From positions 254,359,771 to 254,423,770 of the forward strand of contig NC_080571.1 in the NCBI RefSeq assembly GCF_030247185.1: a stretch of DNA of 64,000 bases, written 5' to 3'. The notes below the pieces were generated by a model. It was not told the DNA's origin. It was given only the letters and a program-made list of their open reading frames with translations, and searched no databases. The position numbers and the translations under genes were made by a program. Below are positions 43,443 through 53,356 of this stretch, piece after piece. Source of the stretch: Malaya genurostris. Lineage: Eukaryota; Arthropoda; Insecta; Diptera; Culicidae. The first letter of the stretch is position 1; the number at the start of each line of letters is the position of its first letter.

Positions 43443-44366
43443 ACTGTCCCAGAAAGTATGGACGCACTTTGATTTCGCTGTAAATAATTCACAAGTGTTA
43501 GATATTCAAATGTTATTTGATATACTGATAACATTATACTACAACAACAGAATATTATTCTCAACATTTGCTACTTCGCCATTGTAGACTAGCTGGCGCA
43601 CCTTCTTGCGAACGTTCCTCATTGAATTCCGTACAGACTTCTTGGCGACAAGTTTTGACACTTTTTTCCAATCTTTTTCGAGCTGTTGAATGGTTTCGAC
43701 TGTCGCGATATGTTTCCTAAGATGTGCCTTCGTTAATGCGAAAAATTCCTCAATTGGTCGAAGTTGTGGGCAATTTGGTGGATTCATGTCTTTTTGGACG
43801 AAAGTGACATTTTTGGTAGTATACTTTTCTACCGTTGATGATCGATGCTTCATGTTTCGGACTACATTTTGGTTGTTTCTGCTTCTTATAGGTTCGAAGA
43901 TTCAAACGTTCTTTAGCACGAAGAACATTTGACTTCAAAGTGCCCACTTTTTGGTCACATCCCGAACTGAAACCTCCTTCTTTTGCTCGAACGCCTTCAG
44001 TGTACGTTTATCCAACTAAGGGTTAGAAGGACCTTTTTTCGACCCGTTTTCGGTTTATCCTCAAAGGTGTTATCCTCACCGAACTTCCTGATTGCATTTC
44101 ACACGGCTTTTTCACTTACTCTTTCCATTTTTGCTATCTTTCTCAGTGACAGTCCGCGTTCTGTGTACCATTTGTACACAATTTTTCGACGTTGTTCTGC
44201 TGAAAGTCCACGCATTTCGAAACAAACCAATGAAAACGAATAAACAACTACACAAGTGGCTAGAGAAGAGTGTAAACAACAGGACCCTGCCAAAAAAAAA
44301 TGACAGATTCTGATCCATTACGAAATGGCAGCAGTTTTTGGTTGCGTCCATACTTTCTGGAACAGT
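43443..44366 (-). mobile_element. Internally deleted DD37E element with intact inverted ends
   Basis: The termini ACTGTCCCAGAAAGTATGGA (43443) and, in reverse complement, ACTGTTCCAGAAAGTATGGA (44366) match over 24 bp with one mismatch. The length is 924 bp, against about 1.3 kb expected for a full element. Flanks are compatible with a TA target on the left only; the right flank reads TC. The element keeps the start and end of the transposase but lacks the core, making it a candidate for mobilisation in trans. Confidence 0.85.
43548..44220 (-). pseudogene. DD37E transposase, core deleted
   Basis: On the minus strand the N-terminus, with ATG near 44217 (MRGLSAEQRRKIVYKWYTER), holds the first helix-turn-helix (LSLRKIAKMERVSEKAV). 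After frame changes, RAKERLNLRTYKKQKQPK (about 43870-43925) marks the linker. The C-terminal part NVTFVQKDMNPPNCPQLRPI then EEFFALTKAHLRKH (43710-43810) carries the catalytic Glu and continues to VRQLVYNGEVANVE. Both catalytic aspartates are deleted, so no activity is possible. The sequence differs clearly from the copy at 20263-21228, so two DD37E lineages are present. Confidence 0.85.
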
Positions 44367-46478
44367 CTTTATTAAACAGACAATGTGTAGTCCCAATGAT
44401 TAAAAATTATTTCTATTTCTAACTATGCTTATAAAATTCGTTTGATTCAAGCGAAAGGTTCGAGACTTGGTTCGAACTGGGGAAATATGAATGCAACTTT
44501 AATGTTTTTTTAAATAAAAGTACTGTGAATCAACCATTAATAGACTTTTTAAAATTATAGAATCACGAAATACTGGTCCTTTATAGCGTATCAGTTTACT
44601 TTTATCCAGCTTTTATATATTTATTTTGAAGGATAATGGTTTTGATGCATGTTTGGGTATGACATGAGTATGAGTAAATGTATTTCACGGTTCGTTTAAT
44701 TTAATGTTGTTAACTCTTATGTTGTATATAAAATTTTTTCTGTTTCTTGCCCTGGGTGGTCCATGAGTTTTAAATTATTTATCTGATTGTTTCAATATGA
44801 ATTGATGAAAAAAAAACTATTCTATTGATTGTGTTCCTCGAACATTTGAGAAATAGTTTAGTAATTTTACTGCACTGCATATGATGGTGTCTCAATGGTT
44901 TCCGAAATAAATTATGTTATTCAATGACACTGTGTTCGAGTTTTCAAAGGTTTCGAAATCCTAACCAAAACTATGGACGCTGCAACACGCATAGCCGTTT
45001 ACTTTCCCCGTCCTCGTGACTTGTTGAAATCGGGCTGGTTGCCATACCGTCGCACGAAACCTGCTCACCTTTCCCTGATTCTCGGCCAGATCTAGCGGGG
45101 TCGATCATTTGTATGCAGAAGCGGGTTCCTCGTGGCTGCTGAATAAACCAAACCCACACCGCCGGTTAGTGCTCTTATTTCCAAACTAGCCTCTACCAAC
45201 AAACCAACCTGGCATGTGATCTTGCTCTCACTGTTCCGTTTATAATAATTTATTCCTAGCATAAAAGCACACATTCATCTCGAGTCGAGTTCGCGGGCGC
45301 TTGCAGGCTGGTAGTGACGGACGACGGTTGCAGCAGCAATTGCAGTCTGCAAACGCGTTGCATAATCTCGCTCGGCTGCGGGGCCAGACGGTTGCTCGAG
45401 ATTTTTTTTTTCGAAGTAGTTTACTGCGCACTTCTACCAACATTACTTATCGGGGGTCTTTCTTTATCTTGTGCTGCGCGGCCACTCGGGAGAAATGGAA
45501 GACGGGTGCAGGTTTCGCATTCGTGGGGAGGTGAGGTGTGGTGGCACGATCAATGAATTTATAACTGGAGCATGGCAATCGTGGTCAGAGTGCTATAAAG
45601 CAGGAGTAAACAGATTCTGTCCTCCAAGAAGCCGCAATGGTAGCAACGAAAATGAAACTGCCGATCGTCAACCAGGATACGACGGCAACATTTTTCCTCG
45701 ATGCATTTTGCATGTATGCATCTGATTGTGGTGTGTACATAGTAATTGAATGCTGATGGTTTGCAGGGTGAAAAAGGGGTGATGGTTATCAAGCTTTGGC
45801 TTTTTTTGTCGTTTGCCTGCACACTTAAAATATCCTAGAAGGCGCTTAAATGCAAAAAAAAAACGACTGCCGTTCGTTTTGACTTCGTAATTACTGGGTC
45901 GATTATTCAATTTGATTGAGGTGACACTCTTTACTGGGTTCGTGTAATTACGGATCGATGCAGTCGCAGATCAGCTGATCGCTCGCGTGTAGACCTGTGC
46001 TGGTAGAAGCGCGTCTGCAGTGTGTTATTTATTCCACTCAGGAGAGCTCGAATCGAATTCGAAGTCATGTGGGTTTCCGGCGGTTTCGACAATGTAGTGT
46101 GCTGTCTGATTTTTTTGTTCAGCGATTCGATTGATTTGAGGAAGCAGTCACTGTTATTTGCAGCTAAACATTTGATGGCCAGTCTGGCGTGGGTTCAGGA
46201 AATAACTAATTAACGGTGCTATATTGGAACGGCAATAATTAGAGGGTAACCAGTCCGCAGCCGTAGCAAACCAGTTCAAGGTTGATAGACACTTTTGAGC
46301 ATATGGGTCCAATTTGGATGTGATTAAAGTGCGTCAGCCATTCTTCAAATCATCAAACTGAATGATCAATGAATATCGTATCGAATATCACAATCCAATA
46401 AAGAACATTGGCTCAAATTTTATATTTGTTTTTTTTTTGATTTACCATTATCAACCATTATATTATCATTGGTTTGAA
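44367..46478. other. About 2.1 kb without recognised gene
   Basis: From 44975 to 46100 GC content rises and overlapping open frames occur on both strands, but none shows a family motif. ATAAAAGC near 45260 could be a TATA-like element, with GC-rich single-copy sequence after it, so a promoter or first non-coding exon is possible. This is not supported strongly enough to call. Confidence 0.35.
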
Positions 46479-46705
46479 CAGGCCCGTACCCCGGATTTCG
46501 TTTCGGGAGGGGCCCTCAGATAAAAAAAATAATGCCACTGAAGATTACTTATGTACCCAATTCTCGGTGTGCCTTTTATCGGCGTTTTTAACAGACACTT
46601 TCCACTGGAACTGTCCCGAGAGAAGATAATTGTATGACATTTCGTAACGTTTACTGTCATGTTGTTTCTGAAACACATGTCTAAGACCTTCTAAATATTT
46701 ATATA
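46479..46705 (+). mobile_element. hAT-like MITE, family 2, right-truncated copy
   Basis: It starts CAGGCCCGTACCCCGGATTT and follows the element at 1648-1919 through TTTCGGGAGGGGCCC, TCGGTGTGCCTTTTA, AACAGACACTTTCC and ACATGTCTAAGACCTTCTAA, stopping near 46705. The right terminus is absent and no 8-bp duplication was found. A 17-bp stretch (CCCGAGAGAAGATAATT) not in the first copy lies inside. Confidence 0.7.
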
Positions 46706-47254
46706 GAACAACAATTCACAAGATTTGTGATGATGCCATATATTCTGTGATTATTCAGGTTCCGGAAGTAGTGAACTGAAATTCCAAAACGAAACTCATA
46801 TAAATTTCTTTAAATTTCTAATAGATAAATTAACGTTTGAGCACAGATAATAGTACGAGGAAGCCGAATCAGGCAAACGAGGGTGATGCCCAAGTAATTC
46901 TAACCTAAACTGTTGATTTTAACCATGATAGCGATGCTCATGTGCCTCATGAAAGGCCATTTCTCAGCGATTTCGGTCTTCAATCGCTTCATTAATGCAC
47001 GCTAATACTGTTTTTCTGATTTGAGGTAGTCTCCCAAAGATATACGATGCCCATCCCAGAAAACCAACATTGGCGGGCAATCATTCTGTTCTCTGGCGTA
47101 AAATAATGAATTCAGCCAAACATGTACTCGAAGTGCGCTTGCGTTCGTCTCTCTATCCCTAAATAAGTATGTTCGGGATCCAGCGGCGGTATATCTTTCT
47201 CATCTACAGAATCTTGCTTAACTAAGGCACGCTTGTGCACTTTTTCCGGTGGTC

Positions 47255-47470
47255 CAGTACAATTTTATGTATTATTATTATTGTCATTTATTTTACCCCG
47301 GTTTCATCCTTCATTTTTAATGATTTTGACTATGTCCTGCTTCTTAGAACCTGTCGCTGCGAGCTTTATCACCAGTGCAGTTTTGATCACCACGTAACTC
47401 TCAAATCCTCTATCTCACGGTGTAATCTATAGGATAAACAGCCTCAAAATATTTTTGATTTCTGGAGAGG
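47255..47470 (+). repeat. Module R, left copy of composite 1
   Basis: It contains TTTTATGTATTATTATTATT, TTTACCCCGGTTTCATCC, a degenerate CCTGTCGCTGC and CACGGTGTAATCTATAGGAT. It recurs at 49670-49870 and 61360-61610, and its first 30 bp at 59185-59215. Confidence 0.7.
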
Positions 47471-47569
47471 ATCATTTGTAGGATCATTTCTAATAACTTC
47501 CTAATTTTGACATTTTCAATACATTTTGCAAATAAGTTACTCTTCAATATGTTAAAATTTGGATGCCAA

Positions 47570-49380
47570 AACTATTGTAATGCTTTTATATACATATAAC
47601 TTACAAAAAGTACCACATATAACGCTTCTTAACATACAAATCTTACATTAGAGTAATGGAAATAATACCTCGTAATGCTTGTATCTTTTGAAAATGTAAT
47701 ACATGTAACGTTTTGTAACACCTAAAATTTACAAAGAAGCTACACAGCTAACGCTTCGTAACGCCTATAACTTACAAAAACAGTAACGCATATAACACTT
47801 CATAACGTCTATAACTTACCCGAATGGAACGCATGTAACGATTTGTAACGCCTATAGCTTACAAAAGAGTAGCGCATGTAATGCTTAGTGTCAGTAGGAT
47901 CCATAGTACTAGCCATGCAATGATTCTGTACACTATGAATCGGCTGCGAAGTCTGTTGAAACAGAAAGGCCAAATTTCACAAAAGGAATGTAATGCCAGG
48001 ACTTTGCTTTGCTATGTAATGCTTAATATCGTCTACAACTTATTCAAAGTAACGAATTTATCGTTTCGTAACGCCTCTAACTTACAAAAAAGTGACACAT
48101 GTAACACCTCTTAGTCCCTTTAATTAATAAAAGAGTAACGCACAAAAAACTAACGCATGTAACGCTTCGTAACGCTGAAAACATATACAGAGCAACACAT
48201 GTCACGTTTCGTAACGCCTGTAGTTTACAAAAACTAAGGCTTCGTAACGCCTGTAACTTACAAAAGGTAATGCTTCGTAACGCTTTCAACTTACTAAAAA
48301 GTAACTTACAAATGCTTCTTAGTGTCTATACCTCATAAAAAGTAACACATGTAACACTTCGTAACGCCTATAGCTCACAAAAAAGTAACACATGTAACGT
48401 CCAAAACTTATAAATATTAACGCATGTAACGCTTGTAACTTACAAATGAGTAACGCTTGTAGCGCTTCATAACATCAGTAACAAAAAGTAACTCATCGTA
48501 ACGCCTATAACTTAAAAAAGTAACGCTTGTAACGCTCCGTAACACCTATAATTTACTGAAAAGTAACGTATGTCATGCTTCTTAACGTCCAAAACTTATA
48601 AATAGTTACGCATGTAACGCTTGTATCTTTCAAATGAGTAAAGCTTGTAACGCTTCGTAACGTCATAACTCACAAAAAAGGAACGTATGTAACGCTTCGT
48701 AAAGCCTATAATTCACAACAAAGTATCGCATGTAACGCTTCGAAATGCCTATAACTTACTAAAAAGTAACGCATTCAACGCTTCGTAACTCCTATAACTT
48801 ACAAAACAGTAGCGCTTCGTAACGAATGTAACGCTTCATATCGCCTATGCCTCACAAAAAAGTAATGCATGTAACGCCTATAACTTACGAAAAATTTGCG
48901 TATGTAACACTTTGTAAGGCCTATAACTTAAAAAAGTATCGCATTTAACGCTTCGTAACGCCTGTAACTGACAAAAAGTAACGTTAGCAACGCTTAGTAA
49001 CGCCTGTAACTTACTAAAAAGTAATACATGTAACACTTCGTAACGCCTCTAACTTACAAAACAGTAACGCATGTAATGCTTCGTAACGCCTCTAACCTAC
49101 AAAAAATAACGCATGTTAGGCTTCGTAACGTTTACACTTGCAAAAAAGTAACGCCTATAACTTACAAAAAAGTAACGCATGTAACGCTTCGTTACTTCTA
49201 CAACCTACAAAATAGCGATATATGTAACACTTCATAACACCTATAACTTTCGTAAAAGTAACGCATCGTAACGTTTTTTAACGTTCATAGTTTTCATAAA
49301 ATAACTCATATGATTTTTAACTCTCAATTTAAGAAAATTATCATCTGCAAGGCTTTCTAGCTCCTGTAACTTAAAGTAAC
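47570..49380 (+). repeat. GTAACGC tandem array, copy 1
   Basis: About 40 diverged units of 36-45 bp. A typical unit is GTAACGCAT, GTAACGCTTC, GTAACGCCTA, then TAACTTACAAAAAA, so the GTAACGC word recurs every 9-10 bp, roughly one helical turn, followed by an A-rich segment. Open frames on the minus strand (for example 48077-48289) merely translate the repeat. A SINE fragment is inserted at 47888-48013. Confidence 0.9.
47888..48013 (+). mobile_element. Feilai-like SINE fragment inserted in the array
   Basis: A 126-bp 5'-truncated SINE body (GTGTCAGTAGGATCCATAGT to GACTTTGCTTTGCT) is flanked by a perfect 12-bp duplication ATGTAATGCTTA (47876-47887 and 48014-48025) made of array sequence. It therefore inserted after the array existed. 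The body matches 26290-26420. Confidence 0.9.
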
Positions 49381-49444
49381 AATTCCATTTTCACGATAAT
49401 TTCGAGTGGGAATGCTTCGACATATGGAACATATTTCCATATTG

Positions 49445-49575
49445 GGGACGGTTATAGCGTGATGGGTAAGTCGATGCCTTTCACGCAACCCGCCTGGGAT
49501 CAATTCCCTTCTCCGCAGTTTCTAGCCCGAAGAGGCGCATGACCTTATGGTTAAAACCTCTATGATTGGAACAAG
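49445..49575 (+). mobile_element. tRNA-derived SINE at the end of composite 1
   Basis: An A-box-like TATAGCGTGATGGGTAAG (49453) is followed by GCCTTTCACGC, resembling a glutamate tRNA anticodon arm, and a B-box-like TGGGATCAATTCCC (49494). The tail reads TCTAGCCCGAAGAGGCGCAT, ATGACCTTATGGTTAAAACC and TCTATGATTGGAAC. The second copy at 61128-61272 has a better B-box (GGTTCGATTTCC). Confidence 0.75.
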
Positions 49576-49669
49576 AAATTGTTTTTTCGCAGTACCTTCG
49601 TTCATGCGTCAACTCAGGTAGGCTTCAAACAACTTCGTAACGTATATAGCTTCAAAAACTAAACTACTA

Positions 49670-49870
49670 TTTTATGGATTTTATGTATTGGTATTATTAT
49701 GTTCATTTCATTTACCCCGGTTTCATCCTCCATTTTATGTGGTTTTGACCTTGTAGGGCCTGCCGCTGCAAGCATGCATTATCGACGCGGTAATCTACAG
49801 CATCAACAGCGCCACTATATTTCTCAAACATTTTTTCCGCTTCTGTTTCTAATTTCGGGAGGGGCCCTTC
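49670..49870 (+). repeat. Module R, right copy of composite 1
   Basis: It matches 47255-47470 through TTTACCCCGGTTTCATCCTC, CCTGCCGCTGCA and GCGGTAATCTACAGCATCAA, and ends TTTCGGGAGGGGCCC, a word also found in the hAT-like family 2 ends. Confidence 0.7.
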
Positions 49871-50639
49871 GTCACGACTAAGAATTTTTCGCCACAATGA
49901 ATAGCATAGAATTGGACCCCAATAATTCGAATACGCATTTGCAGTACCGTTGAACAGTTCCATTTCAAGTGATTTGGTCGAAATGGAGCTCCTTAATCGG
50001 ATTCCCAAATGTCGCACGAATAATATCAATTATGTGACAACTAGGTTTACAATGTGCAGTCAATACCAAGATTGGAGTTTGAAACTTTGTTTGAACGAAT
50101 GTAATAGATTTATAGTTATGTTAGGATTCATATCTGAATAAAATGACTTTTTTTGTGCACTCAATATTTTCACAGCTCATTGACATTCAGATTTCAGTGT
50201 TAAATGATGTGATATCAAGTCATCACTTTATAAAATATAGCATATTAGTGTCATATGGAGAAAAAAGCGATAACAATTTTTAGTTCCGATTTATTTCTTG
50301 TGCTACAAAACGCTAAATTTTGGTATTACTGCCACAGCTGCAAATTGTCAGTCATGTCAAATGACCTTGACAAACTGACTAAAATCATCGTCAACTGTAA
50401 CCGGTACGGTCAAAGTGTCTGTCAAATGAGATACTCGATAGTTTTAGCATTTTGTTCTCTCTCTCATTCTCCTATTCCCTGTTGAAGTAAAAAAATTCCA
50501 TTAGAGTACTAACATAAACATAGATTGATAAAGTTCATTGTTCTTTGTAAAAAATCATTGGATATCGGAGTTTATTGGTTTAAATGAATTTAATTCAATG
50601 TTTATGCTGCTTGATTAATATTTAGTCACATCGTAATCA
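49871..50639. other. AT-rich stretch without recognised gene
   Basis: No gene or repeat was recognised between the composite and the next transposase-like trace. Confidence 0.4.
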
Positions 50640-51015
50640 AGCAGTGACAGGAGAAATGAAGATAATATCAATCGCATCGGCAATCAATGATGTCAGTAAG
50701 AATACTCGCAAAAAGTTTGGTTTTCTTGCAAGCACTGCCTATACCGTTCTCAAATCTTTCGATACACGTTGCCCTCAACTTTTGCGCAGACTGCCAAGCA
50801 CCGGCAACGTATGCAATCGTTCATGGTGCGATTTGTACCGAAACCCAATGATAAACAGAATGTAACGGCTAACGCTGGAATATTGAAATGTATTTATATA
50901 CTACCATACAACGGGACGGCATAGAGGAGCCTTTCAGGACGATGAAAAAGGCCAAGGATCTGAAACAATATTTGGTTTGGCAAACAACATGCAGACGGAA
51001 CGGTAAACAAGAAAA
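50640..51015 (+). pseudogene. Possible DD37E-like transposase trace
   Basis: Weak plus-strand similarity: TRKKFGFLASTAYTVLKSF near 50700-50760 looks like a helix-turn-helix followed by RLPSTGN, and LKQYLVWQTTCRRNGK near 50960-51010 resembles the KxLVWQAICSCG segment that precedes the second catalytic Asp in DD37E transposases. The first catalytic motif and the FWPDL motif are missing. If correct, this is the oldest DD37E copy in the window. Confidence 0.3.
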
Positions 51016-51019
51016 TTCT

Positions 51020-51096
51020 GGTTAGGGTTCGAACATGCGACAAGAGGCTGGTAAGACCAGTGCCATATGCAACCGCCAACCCGCGCATATGAAGAT
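51020..51096 (-). mobile_element. tRNA-derived SINE head (minus)
   Basis: On the minus strand GGGTTGGCGGTTGCATATGG and a B-box-like GCATGTTCGAACCCTAACC match the tRNA-like head at 26228-26295. The body is missing after 51020, so this is a 3'-truncated or degraded copy. Confidence 0.55.
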
Positions 51097-51811
51097 GTTA
51101 CTAGTGAACTGATCACCCTTAAGGACTGAGGCCAGTAGGTACCGTATAACCACGAGGCTCGCTCTGCATATTACATTTCTTTCCATGCTCTCTCGCATAT
51201 GTGCAAAATGACTCTCGATGGGCCGGGTGGCCAAGAAAGTTTTAATATTTTCGGTTACAAGTTTGACCACATCACATAAAATCCAATAAAGCTACCGCTT
51301 GTTTGGCAGCCTTTCTGAGCCGATTCTATTTCTCTCTTATGTTTCGTTGCGTTACCAGGAAACTGGAGCAGAAAAAATGACGCTGCCATAAAAATCGTCC
51401 TTCACCTTCACAAAAATAACATTCACTTCATTTTTATCGCGACAACATATATTTTTTATGCACTAATCGCATCTAAATTGAATTGTCTAGACATTGCCAG
51501 GATAGATATTTGATCCATGCTTTTGAAGGCGAGATATTCAATGAATAAGTTGAAAGTTGCCGTTTTCAGCTATGCAATTCTTCCTTCAGAAAAAAGACTT
51601 TCCCGACCGCAAGAGTCAATGAATCATTCTGAAATTTTCACAGAATAATCTAAGTTAATTTTCTAAGATATTGTCAGTTGGGTTTTTTTATATTCCTCAC
51701 CGTTTCTGAGAGAATCAGATTTGAAGCGTGAAAACAGCCCTTTAAAACACCCTAAAACACACTGGTCTCAGACCGTAAGGCCATCGTCCAAGTACCATGC
51801 GCACCCGGTGT
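51097..51811. other. Stretch without recognised gene
   Basis: No gene recognised. It ends at the TA flanking the foldback element. Confidence 0.4.
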
Positions 51812-51813
51812 TA

Positions 51814-52532
51814 GGAAATTTTCAATGGAAAATTTGAAAAATTTGCCAAAACCAAAAACCTACAGACCTTTGAAAAACTTTTATCTCTCTGGAGAGTGAA
51901 AAAATCTTTCACAATTATTTGGAAAATTAATGCGAGGATATGATTTTTTTTCAAATAAACCTCATGGCTACAAGAATTACATTCAGACACATTTTTGGAA
52001 AAGCTTTCCACGCTTTCGTTGTAAAATCAACGAATTTCATATAACTGATTTAGTTGTATTTTGATGATTTGGAAGTACTAAATGAAATACATATTCTTTT
52101 ACAACAATGCTAATTCAATTTATAAACGGAATAATTTTGTTGTTGGTTTTGTTTTGCAAAGTTTTCTTAGTTTTCCACGGAATAAGATAAATTTTTTAGT
52201 ACTTACTAATCGTGAAAATACAACAAAATCAGCTGGATGAAATTCATTTATTTTCCATGAAAGCGTGTAAAGCTTTTCCAAAAATGTGTATGAATGTTAT
52301 CCTTGTAGCCAGCATAAGGCTTATTTAAAAAAAATCATGTGATCGCATTTTTTTTTCAAATAATTGTGAAAGATCACAAAAACACTCAATTTTCAGAGCT
52401 ATTTTTGATAACACTCGGTAAATCCTTCGAATTTTCCAATCATTTTCATCCTGCAGATAGATAAAAGTTTTTCAAAGGTCTGTATGTTTTTGGTTTTTGG
52501 CAAATTTTTCAAATTTTTCATCGAAAATTTCC
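51814..52532. mobile_element. 719-bp foldback MITE with long arms
   Basis: The left end GGAAATTTTCAATGGAAAAT pairs with the right end (reverse complement GGAAATTTTCGATGAAAAAT). Arms of about 250-300 bp align with mismatches, for example CCAAAAACCTACAGACCTTT (51855) with the complement of 52480, and TTTTTGGAAAAGCTTTCCAC (51993) with the complement of 52270. The centre near 52120-52200 is unpaired. TA flanks both ends (51812-51813 and 52533-52534), consistent with a TA-target element. No coding content. Confidence 0.8.
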
Positions 52533-52534
52533 TA

Positions 52535-53310
52535 AAACGATGACCTTAGATCGATATTAGAAAGTAGAGAGAGCCTTGAAAAAATAGCCATAGAGAGATC
52601 TTGTGAAAAAGTCGTGTCAATAGAATAAATGGGTAGGAAATCACAAAATCCCGTTGATATTATTATGATTAATGAATTTTATGATATTTGCAAATAAATC
52701 TAGTCTGAAAATGTTTTATACTCTTAACTTGTCAGATGAATGCTATATTTCAATCATAAATACTTTCACAGGTTATTACCTACCGACCATCTGCTCTGAA
52801 TACCTTCCAGTCTCTTCATTTCAAAAGCCTATCATGCATAACACTATTCCAAGTTTTCGAAATATCAAGTGCCACTCTACAATGGCATAACAACGTGTGA
52901 CTTTCGAGACAGAAAAAAAAATAACTATAAATTCTGAAACAGCGTTTCAAATTCAACACCCCAATTTAATGGTCACTTATGCAAATTGGACCCGTACTGA
53001 TCTTCGTTTTTCTGGGGGGTCGTGGGAGAGTGGGGGTCTACCACAAATCGTCACCGCACAGCGGCAGCCCGGCAGTATTTTTTCCCGCAAATACCATCCC
53101 ATAGTATCCATTCATCTTTCGCACACTGGCTACTGGTAAAGCATGTGAAAAATTCATTCAACAAATCGCGGATAGGACCCCGGACTCCTCCCGTCACCCA
53201 CACGCAGCTCCGTGGCAGAGCCCTTGTTTTGCACGGTTCAACCATCCAAAAGGGGGCAACTGCTGAGAACAAAGCCCATTTTAGTCACGAGCACCGGTTA
53301 AAGTGGTTTC
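52535..53310. other. Stretch without recognised gene; GC-richer from about 52980
   Basis: Up to 52970 the sequence is AT-rich. From there to the candidate exon it is GC-richer and apparently single copy, and could be 5' untranslated or promoter sequence of a host gene. The open frame 53022-53348 has no recognised motif and its frame differs from the candidate start codon. Confidence 0.35.
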
Positions 53311-53356
53311 ATGATGGAATCGATAAAGATCATCAAAGAAGAAGATGAATACCCAG
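53311..53356 (+). CDS. Candidate first coding exon of a host gene
   Basis: Two adjacent ATGs (53311 and 53314) open an acidic N-terminus, MMESIKIIKEEDEYP, that runs without a stop to an excellent splice donor, CCCAG|GTGAGTGCG, at 53356/53357 (phase 1). The second ATG has A at -3 and G at +4. An in-frame TAA lies at 53299-53301, so translation cannot start further upstream. The Lys/Glu-rich start resembles N-termini of insect transcription factors, but 15 residues are too few to assign a family. The next exon was not identified with confidence. The surrounding 52.98-53.76 kb is GC-richer than the transposon-filled flanks. Confidence 0.4.

Larger units (their letters stand above)
47075..49870 (+). 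repeat. Composite satellite-bearing repeat, copy 1
   Basis: The order is: unique left segment (47075-47255, with CAGCCAAACATGTACTCGAA); module R (47255-47470); GTAACGC array (about 47570-49380); tRNA-derived SINE (49445-49575); and module R again (49670-49870). The same order, direction and many exact words recur at 58985-61610. Coding content is absent. The repeated R modules flanking an array are unusual, and no target duplication for the whole composite was identified. Confidence 0.7.

Noticed and set aside
47570..49380. CRISPR-like array
   Set aside because: Units are contiguous and diverged without unique spacers, and the sequence is eukaryotic in character.
49445..49520. Functional tRNA gene
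   Set aside because: A and B boxes are present but acceptor and anticodon stems do not pair properly, and a SINE-type tail follows. The same applies at 61128, 22003 and 26225.
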